Assembly (NCBI GenBank): GCA_937888635.1 | Contig: CALARG010000023.1 | Location: forward strand, 1-27,990 | Source: an uncultured Alphaproteobacteria bacterium | GTDB taxonomy: Bacteria > Pseudomonadota > Alphaproteobacteria > Rs-D84 | Direction: 5' to 3' | DNA length: 27,990 nucleotides | Shown here: positions 15,630 to 21,416 of the stretch, one piece after another | Layout: each line of letters begins with the position of its first letter | Numbering within the stretch: position 1 is the first letter of the stretch | Translations under genes and position numbers: made by a program | Notes under the pieces: generated by a model | Databases searched by the model: none | What the model saw: only the letters and a program-made list of their open reading frames with translations | Told to the model about the DNA's origin: nothing

Positions 15630-17143
15630 AACATCCACCGCACATTCAACGCAATCTTGTACGCCAGCATATCAAACACACGCATTACACCCGCCGTTGC
15701 ATCACCACCAATCGCATCCATATCTGACCAGAAACCGATTCGCCCAAACACACCAATTTTAGAATCGGTGTTTGCATCCACCCCCACATTATAATCATAC
15801 CTGATTCCCATCATATCAACCGACCACCCAACCGACATACCGCCACGCACCGCACTGTCATAATAATCAACACCTGAAATAATATACAAATTATTTTCCA
15901 CGCCACCCCACAGGCGCAATTTCAACATATCAAACAAATCAAAATCATAACCAAAATCTGCATATAAAAATCCCGCCAACACATCTGGGCTATCCACAAC
16001 CTTATTGTCATAAAACACCCTGCCCGTATCAAATACACCATATGTCAACCCACCAATTGCACGCAACCAAATTTTATCCGATAAATCCCATCCAAAAGAA
16101 ATATCACCACCAAAATAATTTCCATAAAATTTATCTAGCCAATTTTCGTATTCAATATTCCCTATACGCAGTGATACCGCGCCTGAAATATTATCAGTTA
16201 AATTTTCATGCACAGAAAATTTTGCCCCATACGAATTAAAATCATCCGCTATAATTACATTTGCACCTGCCGCAGTATCAAAAATATATCCCATCATATT
16301 CACAGAATTTACCACACCAATCACATCCCGCAACACACCCGGATTAAATCGCACACTGCGCATCATAATATGACGCAACGCATCCATGCTGTCCGCCCTG
16401 TCCATTGCGCTCAACAAACTATCGTTTGGATTATTAATACGCAAATCATTCAAAAATGCACCACACCCATCATTAAATATTTTCACATAGTCCGTTTCAC
16501 GCACGCGTCCAAAATACAATTTATTATCTTCAAACCTGACAACATTGGCAAACAAAGGATCACCTGCCCCACCATACAAACGAATGGTTCCTACACCCGA
16601 CGCATTTTCTAAAAACGGCACATCATAAAACCGCGAAAAGTCATTTGCACGCAATACAACATCACCGCCAATTTCAATATTTCCGGAAATTGTCCCCGCA
16701 ATATCATTTATATCCAGAACCGAATCGCGCAGATGCAAAACATCCGCATCGGTCGCAAATTCTAAAACATTGCTCAACGCCAAACCATCTGCACCATCAA
16801 CCAAGACATCATAACCAACATTAAATTTAACGCCGACCATATCTGCACTATCATTTATCACTTGAATAATCCGGGCATCGCTTCCCAAATTAAAACTTGA
16901 ATTAATCACCGCGTGATTTTCTAGATACAGCCGCACCCCAGCATCAACAAACACATCCGTCTGAAACAAACCATTATTTTCAATTTTTATATCATCTGTT
17001 ATATGAACAGAATCTGGCATATAGCTTTCACCATTGTGCACAACTAAATTTGAACTTAGATATTTATCCCCCGCAAAAACATCCGCCGCCATTGCACCAA
17101 AATTTGAAAGTAATAAAAATAAAAACAACACCAACTGTTTCAT
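15626..17143 (-). CDS. Autotransporter-like outer-membrane protein, short passenger
   Basis: Secreted outer-membrane protein, probably an autotransporter-type barrel. The 505-residue product has a signal peptide (1-19, ending GAMA, then ADVF). A repetitive beta-rich, Asp/Asn-rich segment (about 20-230) resembles a short beta-helix passenger. A helical linker follows (MDALRHIMMRSVRF), then a C-terminal region (about 255-505) of alternating amphipathic strands that ends YKIALNVRWMF with a terminal Phe, as barrel proteins do. Motifs inside the barrel, such as YGAKFSVHENLTDN and DISFGWDLSDKIWLRAIGG, fit. There is no clear ribosome-binding site; a TATACT box ends 8 nt before the ATG, which would place transcription start almost on the start codon. 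Specific family and ligand unknown. Confidence 0.72.
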   Translation of the reverse strand: MKQLVLFLFLLLSNFGAMAADVFAGDKYLSSNLVVHNGESYMPDSVHITDDIKIENNGLFQTDVFVDAGVRLYLENHAVINSSFNLGSDARIIQVINDSADMVGVKFNVGYDVLVDGADGLALSNVLEFATDADVLHLRDSVLDINDIAGTISGNIEIGGDVVLRANDFSRFYDVPFLENASGVGTIRLYGGAGDPLFANVVRFEDNKLYFGRVRETDYVKIFNDGCGAFLNDLRINNPNDSLLSAMDRADSMDALRHIMMRSVRFNPGVLRDVIGVVNSVNMMGYIFDTAAGANVIIADDFNSYGAKFSVHENLTDNISGAVSLRIGNIEYENWLDKFYGNYFGGDISFGWDLSDKIWLRAIGGLTYGVFDTGRVFYDNKVVDSPDVLAGFLYADFGYDFDLFDMLKLRLWGGVENNLYIISGVDYYDSAVRGGMSVGWSVDMMGIRYDYNVGVDANTDSKIGVFGRIGFWSDMDAIGGDATAGVMRVFDMLAYKIALNVRWMF

Positions 17144-17190
17144 AAGGAAACAGTATACAGGAAAATCTTCTTAAATAAAGCATATAAAGA

Positions 17191-17215
17191 AATCGCCCAC
17201 ATTACATGGGCGATT
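17191..17215 (-). terminator. Bidirectional-looking terminator after the lipoprotein gene
   Basis: AATCGCCCA, 7-nt loop, TGGGCGATT: a 9-bp perfect stem 15 nt past the stop of the lipoprotein gene. It is followed by TTTCTTTAT on the minus strand and by CGTTTTTG on the plus strand. Confidence 0.75.
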
Positions 17216-17230
17216 CGTTTTTGAGGATAA

Positions 17231-17788
17231 TTATTTTTCCAATTTACCCCAACCGGCCTTGTATCCACCATCGCGTTCCAGATAGATATTTACCCCTTCT
17301 AACTGCGCAGCATTCAAGCCCTGAATCATATAAGTTTGATTCAATCTGCCACTCATCCCTGTCTGCAACATAGGCAGTTTAATATTCAGCAGTTTTGAAT
17401 TATTACAGCACTTTGCATCATTATAGCATGAACTGCACTGATACATTTTTACATTATACTGAACACCTGGGCGCATATCTTTCAAATCAACAATCATCTT
17501 CAGACCATTATCTGTGTCCTTAAATTTGATATGTCCCATTTTTGATTCACCGCCATGGCTGCTGTGGGTATACATTTTTGCATATACAGAATTAACATCT
17601 GCATTTTCATATGTCTGATAAACAACAATAGTATCAGATTCAACAACCTCTACAGCCTCTGGTGCATTACGCATCATTTTTTTATGATGTGGTTTCTTTG
17701 ACGGACATTCCATCATACATCCTGACAGAACCGCAACTGCACCCATCAAAGATGCAAAAGTTAACATTTTTTTACTTACATTTTTCAT
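17231..17788 (-). CDS. Lipoprotein with SodC-like strand pattern but no Cu ligands
   Basis: Predicted lipoprotein of unknown function, 185 residues. The signal ends in the lipobox LSGC with Cys24; the following Met-Met-Glu carries no inner-membrane retention Asp. A basic His/Lys patch follows (KKPHHKKMMR). The segment MGHIKFKDTDNGLKMIVDL plus DMRPGVQYNVKMYQCSSC resembles the strand and loop pattern of Cu/Zn superoxide dismutase (x-G-x-V-x-F...GL...L-x-PG-x-H-G-x-H-x-H), but the His ligands are replaced by Tyr, Lys and Gln. Cys are concentrated at about 118-129 (CSSCYNDAKCC). This similarity is my pattern reading and could be chance. AAGGAGA stands 7 nt before the ATG. Divergent from the Dps-like gene, with 182 nt between them. 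Confidence 0.7.
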   Translation of the reverse strand: MKNVSKKMLTFASLMGAVAVLSGCMMECPSKKPHHKKMMRNAPEAVEVVESDTIVVYQTYENADVNSVYAKMYTHSSHGGESKMGHIKFKDTDNGLKMIVDLKDMRPGVQYNVKMYQCSSCYNDAKCCNNSKLLNIKLPMLQTGMSGRLNQTYMIQGLNAAQLEGVNIYLERDGGYKAGWGKLEK

Positions 17789-17970
17789 TTGTTCTCTCCT
17801 TTGTGGTTACACATACCCAGTTTATAATATTTTCCACATAATTACCCCAGGTTTGAATCCCTAGGAATCCATGTTTTCATGCGTATAGCGCGTTTTTGAA
17901 ATCTGTCCTGTAATATAAATTTATTAAATATGATACATTCATATCACACCAGAAAAAAGAGGGAGAGAAA

Positions 17971-18327
17971 ATGTACGAACTAATTCAACACTTAATCGCA
18001 TTCAAGTATGCATGCAAAATAAACCATTGGTCCACAGACAGTTATTCCAAACATTTATTATTTGACCGCCTAACCACAGACATTGACACATGGGTTGATG
18101 CAATCGCCGAAAATTACTTTATGGCAACTGATAATAAAAAAGTATTCAAATCTGATATTTTAAATTCTAAATTCATAAACCGCGACCTGGTCCAGGCATG
18201 CGAAACAATAATCTCACACCTGGAAGAATTACAAAATGACGGCGAAACAAACGAAGGACTAAACTCGCTACTCAGCGGCATAGAAGAAGGCTTTCTAAAC
18301 AAACTGGCCCTAGCAAAATTGATATAA
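17971..18327 (+). CDS. Small Dps/ferritin-like protein
   Basis: Probably a four-helix-bundle protein related to Dps and ferritin-like proteins (also seen in phage genomes), 118 residues, shorter than Dps (about 165). The supporting pattern is INHWSTDSYSKHLLFDRL followed by IDTWVDAIAEN. His19, His28, Asp32 and Glu47 sit where Dps has its H-W...H...D...D/E iron-site motif (as in LYHWNTKGYSHHKLFDEL proteins). The C-terminal helix is amphipathic. GGGAGAG precedes the ATG. It stands alone, between divergent and convergent minus-strand genes, with a good terminator 4 nt past its stop. No Dps-type N-terminal DNA-binding tail is visible. Iron storage or DNA protection is inference from the motif. Confidence 0.7.
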   Translation: MYELIQHLIAFKYACKINHWSTDSYSKHLLFDRLTTDIDTWVDAIAENYFMATDNKKVFKSDILNSKFINRDLVQACETIISHLEELQNDGETNEGLNSLLSGIEEGFLNKLALAKLI

Positions 18328-18331
18328 AAAC

Positions 18332-18349
18332 ACCCCACAATTGTGGGGT
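18332..18349. terminator. Shared terminator, perfect 18-bp palindrome
   Basis: ACCCCACAATTGTGGGGT, a perfect inverted repeat between two convergent genes. Followed by ATTATTTTATT on the plus strand and by TTTTTATATC on the minus strand, so it probably serves both. Confidence 0.75.
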
Positions 18350-18355
18350 ATTATT

Positions 18356-18817
18356 TTATTCTGCAACACTTACCTTTGCCTTTGACTGCCTGTATTTAGC
18401 CAACACAAACGCACCCAATCTGTATGCAACAAACACCTGTAATAACAACGCCACAATATAGTTGCGTGGCAACGCCATTAAATACTGTTGTGCACCGGGC
18501 AAATATCCCGTTTCTATCACGGGCGCAACGCATGTTAAAATTGTTGCCATCGCCCCAACACGAATCAGCGGCATAAACTTCATAATCTGAAATCTTTTAA
18601 CGATTCGCATAACCAACGGCCCCACAATAAAGAAATCCAAACAAAACGCTGTCAAATACATTGGCACCAATGCCCCCAGAAAATTCCCCCAAGTTAAATG
18701 ACCATAAATCCATAAATTCAATGTCATCATCCCCAACAACATTGTGGTACAATTTGGAATTGCAGATATAAATGCTTCTTTCATATTCTGTGGTGGCAAC
18801 GCATAAATTTTGCTCAT
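18356..18817 (-). CDS. DUF2798-like membrane protein, two tandem modules
   Basis: Unknown-function inner-membrane protein, 153 residues with four predicted helices (about 21-40, 47-70, 85-105, 118-140). The first pair (AIPNCTTMLLGMMTLNLWIY, then LVPMYLTAFCLDFFIVGPL with a closing basic VMRIVKRF) looks like a DUF2798 module, and the second pair (LIRVGAMATILTCVAPVIE to AYRLGAFVLAKYRQ) looks like a diverged repeat of it. I prefer the start at 18817: AGGAG lies 7 nt upstream, whereas the ATG at 18823 is too close to it and the longer frame to 18874 runs through a terminator hairpin. The leader carries that promoter and terminator (18839-18940), suggesting attenuation. Family call is by eye. Confidence 0.72.
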   Translation of the reverse strand: MSKIYALPPQNMKEAFISAIPNCTTMLLGMMTLNLWIYGHLTWGNFLGALVPMYLTAFCLDFFIVGPLVMRIVKRFQIMKFMPLIRVGAMATILTCVAPVIETGYLPGAQQYLMALPRNYIVALLLQVFVAYRLGAFVLAKYRQSKAKVSVAE

Positions 18818-18838
18818 ATTCATTCTCCTGTTTATTTC

Positions 18839-18876
18839 AAAAAAAACAGTGCCGTCAACTGGACTTATTGGCACTG
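18839..18876 (-). terminator. Terminator-like hairpin in the leader of the DUF2798-like gene
   Basis: On the minus strand CAGTGCC (18876-18870) pairs with GGCACTG (18853-18847), with an inner GTC/GAC extension in the loop. It is followed by eight T (18846-18839). It sits between a strong promoter and the start codon at 18817, so transcripts could stop here after about 67 nt. Confidence 0.7.
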
Positions 18877-18911
18877 CACGTTGTTATTTTTATTCCTAAA
18901 AAATTCGCCAC

Positions 18912-18940
18912 ATTATATTTTTTTATATTATTTTGGTCAA
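18912..18940 (-). promoter_or_regulatory. Strong promoter upstream of the leader hairpin
   Basis: On the minus strand TTGACC (18940-18935), 17 nt, TATAAT (18917-18912), close to the sigma70 consensus. Predicted start about 18905. It lies directly after the terminator of the outer-membrane barrel gene, so it starts a separate transcript. Confidence 0.65.
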
Positions 18941-18945
18941 TAAAA

Positions 18946-18969
18946 AAGTGCCCACAATCGTGGACACTT
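18946..18969 (-). terminator. Terminator of outer-membrane barrel gene
   Basis: AAGTG-C-CCAC, loop AATC, GTGG-A-CACTT: a 10-step stem with one mismatch, 18 nt past the stop. On the minus strand it is followed by TTTTTT (with ATTGACC, the next promoter). Confidence 0.75.
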
Positions 18970-18987
18970 TTTTTCACTCTTTTGGTC

Positions 18988-19602
18988 TTAGAACATAAAT
19001 CTAATACCAACATCACCACCAAAATTATGTAAACCAGAATTAATGTCTACATAGGTATAACGCGCGGCCAAATCAACCGCAAAACGTTCCATATCAAATG
19101 TCACGCCCAATGTTCCCATTGCAGAAAAGCGGGTTTCATCTTTGCTGTGACTTGGAATCAAATCGCCATTACGTTTAACATCTGTCATTGCAATACCTGC
19201 GCCAACACCAACAAATGGACGAACGATTTTATACGCACCAAATTCCATATAGTTGTTCCACAACAGAGTCTGCATCTTGGCTTCTACATCAACGCTGCCC
19301 GCATCGCCAAAGCGTTCAGAATCAGACAATTTGCCAAAATAAGACCATTCAATTTCAGAACGAACTGTATCACATACTTCCAAACCTAATGCAGCGCGCC
19401 CTTGAAAGATATAATCTGTCATGGCTTCTTTATTACCATTGTATTTATAGTTCAGGTTTGAATAACTCATACCGCCTCTCAAACCAATATATGGGTCCAT
19501 CCCCCACATCTGCCAACTGCTGCCCTGGTCCGGATGATTTATACCCGCAAATGCAGGACACGCCATCAGCACCGCCAGTGTTGATAATGCTAACTTTTTC
19601 AT
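18988..19602 (-). CDS. OmpA-like eight-strand outer-membrane beta-barrel
   Basis: Small outer-membrane protein of the Opa/OmpA-beta-barrel type (OMP_b-brl). The 204-residue product has a signal peptide (1-19, ending PAFA). Alternating amphipathic strands follow: YIGLRGGMSYSNLNYKY, AALGLEVCDTVRSEIEWSY, IVRPFVGVGAGIAMTD, FSAMGTLGVTFD, VDLAARYTYVD. The last residues GGDVGIRFMF end in Phe, as BAM substrates do. RPFVGVGAG and GGDVGIRF are typical of the family. AAGGAGAG precedes the ATG at 19602. Single Cys77 is unusual for a periplasm-exposed barrel. It is monocistronic, with its own terminator. A 14-bp inverted repeat lies in the upstream region at 19683-19696. Role probably structural or adhesion; substrate unknown. 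Confidence 0.82.
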   Translation of the reverse strand: MKKLALSTLAVLMACPAFAGINHPDQGSSWQMWGMDPYIGLRGGMSYSNLNYKYNGNKEAMTDYIFQGRAALGLEVCDTVRSEIEWSYFGKLSDSERFGDAGSVDVEAKMQTLLWNNYMEFGAYKIVRPFVGVGAGIAMTDVKRNGDLIPSHSKDETRFSAMGTLGVTFDMERFAVDLAARYTYVDINSGLHNFGGDVGIRFMF

Positions 19603-19682
19603 TTTCTCTCCTTTTTGTGTTTTTTGGGTTTATGTTTCATGTCAACACTGTAATTCTATCAATACAAATCATAAATTTATAT

Positions 19683-19696
19683 AGGTATGAATACCT
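19683..19696. repeat. Inverted repeat upstream of barrel gene
   Basis: AGGTAT-GA-ATACCT, arms of 6 bp. It lies about 80 nt upstream of the barrel start codon, near where a regulator could act. A short palindrome in AT-rich DNA can occur by chance. Confidence 0.3.
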
Positions 19697-19748
19697 GCTG
19701 TATACGCATTATTTCTGGGATTTTTTTCTTATATAAAAAAACATACTA

Positions 19749-19795
19749 AAAAACAAAACGGCCACATTCGTGACCGTTTATTTTTGGTGGACGCG
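19749..19795 (-). repeat. Copy of tRNA-Lys 3' end and terminator (copy 1)
   Basis: 47 bp identical to 19937-19983, offset 188 bp. On the minus strand it comprises the last 11 nt of tRNA-Lys (CGCGTCCACCA, 19795-19785), a short spacer and the tRNA's terminator hairpin (19758-19777). The remainder of the tRNA is missing. Confidence 0.9.
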
Positions 19796-19936
19796 GCAAT
19801 GGACTGTATATTCCCATGTTCGTTTTCACTCCATGGGCCCCTTTCGCTCGCGTATGGCGCGAACGGCGTTAACACTTGTTCTTGCCAACTAAACGCCCCG
19901 AACCCTTTTACGGGTTCTCGTCCGCGCTTTCATCAC
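19796..19936. other. GC-richer hairpin-rich spacer between the two tRNA-Lys 3' copies
   Basis: This 141-nt stretch has no gene. By eye it is clearly richer in G and C than its surroundings. On the minus strand it contains several inverted repeats: GAACCC-GTAAAA-GGGTTC, GGCGTT...AACGCC, TTCGC...GCGAA and CCCATG...CATGGG in succession. Such a row suggests a structured RNA or a small mobile remnant; I do not recognise a known RNA family. A plus-strand ORF across it into the tRNA ends in the spurious WTRRDSNPGPTD peptide. Confidence 0.6.
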
Positions 19937-19983
19937 AAAAACAAAACGGCCACATTCGTGACCGTTTATTTTTGGTGGACGCG
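19937..19983 (-). repeat. tRNA-Lys 3' end and terminator (copy 2, at the intact tRNA)
   Basis: Partner of the copy at 19749-19795. The terminator hairpin ACGGTCAC-GAAT-GTGGCCGT occupies 19965-19946 on the minus strand, followed by TTTTGTTTTT, and is the normal terminator of tRNA-Lys. Confidence 0.9.
19946..19965 (-). terminator. Terminator of tRNA-Lys
   Basis: An 8-bp stem including one G-T pair, loop GAAT, then TTTTGTTTTT on the minus strand, 7 nt past the CCA end. Confidence 0.8.
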
Positions 19984-20048
19984 CAGGGACTCGAACCCTG
20001 GACCCACTGATTAAGAGTCAGTTGCTCTACCAACTGAGCTACGCATCC
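19973..20048 (-). tRNA. tRNA-Lys (CTT)
   Basis: The 76-nt tRNA includes CCA. The acceptor GGATGCG pairs with CGCGTCC (one G-T). The anticodon stem ACTGA/TCAGT holds loop CTCTTAA (anticodon CTT), and the T arm is CCAGG-GTTCGAGT-CCCTG-like. Promoter at 20079-20106, terminator at 19946-19965. Confidence 0.97.
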
Positions 20049-20078
20049 AGAACTGTTTTAATTCTTATCAGCGCGCTT

Positions 20079-20106
20079 ATTATAACTTTTTTTCTACAAA
20101 ATGCAA
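20079..20106 (-). promoter_or_regulatory. Promoter of tRNA-Lys
   Basis: On the minus strand TTGCAT (20106-20101), 16 nt, TATAAT (20084-20079). Predicted start about 20072, leaving a 24-nt 5' leader for RNase P. It follows the stop of the flavoenzyme gene by 5 nt. Confidence 0.6.
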
Positions 20107-20110
20107 GCAT

Positions 20111-21322
20111 TTATAATTCATCATTTATAATCTGCACACATCGGGGTCGTAATTCTATCTGTTTTATATCTTCTATATTCTGCGCGCCGGCCAAAGTCAT
20201 AACCCGCCGCAAATCTTTTTTCAGCCAGTCAAACACATCAACAACCCCACGCCATCCACCCAACGCCAGGCCATATATAACCGGCCGACCGATTGCGACG
20301 ACATCTGCCCCACTGGCGATTGCCTTGAATATATGTTGACCACGACGAATACCACTGTCAAAGATAATTGGCACCCGCTTATTCACACGCGCCGCAATTT
20401 CGGGCAACATCTCAAACGCCCCCGGTGCACCATCTAACTGTCGCCCACCATGATTTGAAACCCATATTGCATCTGCACCTGCCCAGATTGCCAATTCTGC
20501 ATCATCTGGATGTTGAATACCTTTTACAATTACTGGCAATTTGGTCACAGATTTTACCCACATAACATCATACGGACTTAAATCATTTTTTGATGCAGCA
20601 AATATCTTGCCAATTCCTTGACCTTTGGTTTTCATTGTCTTTTTTGCAACATTTGGCATTTCCAATGGAAACTTAAAGTCATTACGCAAATCTGCAATTC
20701 TGTTTCCGCCAACCGGCGCATCAACCGTCAGTATAATCGCCTTGTATCCTAAATCTTCTGCCTTCTTCACAATTTGGCGATTAAAGTTTTCATCCTTGCT
20801 TAGATACAGTTGAAACCACTGTGGCGCGCCACGCCCTGCCCGCGCGATTTCTTCCAGTGTAGAACTGGCATATGTGCTTACACTCATAATTGTGCCGGCG
20901 GCTGCCACACCATGTGCGGTACCGGCTTCGGCACTGACATGGGCCAGTCCATGTGCCGCCGCAGGCGCCGCAATCACAGGCAATGCAATTTCCGTCCCCA
21001 AAATAGAGGTTGTAATATCTGGCTCTACCACACCGGTCAGTACACGTGGAACAATATCAACATTATCAAAAGATGTGATATTTCGCATCATCGTCTGTTC
21101 TGTCCCTGCACCACCACGGATATAGTCAAATCCACCCCTGGGGATTATCTGTGCGACTTCGCCTTCTAAATCATCAATATCATAAATGACAATTTGCGTA
21201 TCCCGATTAGATGCCTGATATTCACTGTTTGGCACCATAGGCGATTTATGCATATACGCAACCACCCAAACAATCACAAACACCACCAACAACACACATA
21301 ATATAAAAATTAGTTTTTTCAT
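20111..21322 (-). CDS. Membrane-anchored FMN-dependent alpha-hydroxy-acid oxidase (lactate-oxidase-like)
   Basis: Flavoenzyme of the LctO/LldD/glycolate-oxidase family; the closest match I can recall is bacterial L-lactate oxidase, which makes pyruvate and H2O2. The 403-residue product has an N-terminal hydrophobic helix (about 4-24, IFILCVLLVVFVIVWVVAYM) followed by the TIM-barrel domain. Expected active-site residues are present: Tyr67 (GFDYIRGG), Tyr151 (STYASS), Tyr173 (FQLYLSK), Asp201, Arg208 (VDAPVGGNR), Lys267 (VKGIQ), His291-Arg294 (WVSNHGGRQLDG) and the FMN phosphate loop DSGIRRG (322-328). Start 21322 is chosen for its GGGGG site 6 nt upstream; the track's 21355 alternative lacks one. 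The anchor is atypical for this normally soluble family. By positive-inside reasoning the enzyme would face the periplasm, which needs experiment. Whether it is oxidase or dehydrogenase cannot be told. Confidence 0.88.
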   Translation of the reverse strand: MKKLIFILCVLLVVFVIVWVVAYMHKSPMVPNSEYQASNRDTQIVIYDIDDLEGEVAQIIPRGGFDYIRGGAGTEQTMMRNITSFDNVDIVPRVLTGVVEPDITTSILGTEIALPVIAAPAAAHGLAHVSAEAGTAHGVAAAGTIMSVSTYASSTLEEIARAGRGAPQWFQLYLSKDENFNRQIVKKAEDLGYKAIILTVDAPVGGNRIADLRNDFKFPLEMPNVAKKTMKTKGQGIGKIFAASKNDLSPYDVMWVKSVTKLPVIVKGIQHPDDAELAIWAGADAIWVSNHGGRQLDGAPGAFEMLPEIAARVNKRVPIIFDSGIRRGQHIFKAIASGADVVAIGRPVIYGLALGGWRGVVDVFDWLKKDLRRVMTLAGAQNIEDIKQIELRPRCVQIINDEL

Positions 21323-21395
21323 AAATTCCCCCTTGCTACAAACAAACTTTAACACACGGGATTAAAAATTATGATTTGACAGTATTCATAAAAAA

Positions 21396-21412
21396 GGCCA
21401 CAAATCGTGACC
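21396..21412 (-). terminator. Terminator of nlpD
   Basis: GGTCAC-GATTT-GTGGCC on the minus strand (6-bp stem with one G-T), followed by six T. It starts 4 nt past the nlpD stop and ends the recJ-nlpD transcript. Confidence 0.75.
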
Positions 21413-21416
21413 ATTA

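Noticed and set aside
19784..20014. Open frame on the plus strand ending WTRRDSNPGPTD
   Set aside because: The end is a translated tRNA-Lys read antisense, a common false ORF.
19749..20048. Prophage or integrative element inserted in tRNA-Lys
   Set aside because: Only 188 bp separate the repeats and no integrase is in the window. At most this is a remnant or a very small element; kept as a finding, not called as a mobile element.
21323..21355. Longer start for the flavoenzyme at 21355
   Set aside because: The ATG at 21322 has a clear GGGGG ribosome-binding site, and the added peptide (MLKFVCSKGEF) lies before the signal-anchor without one.
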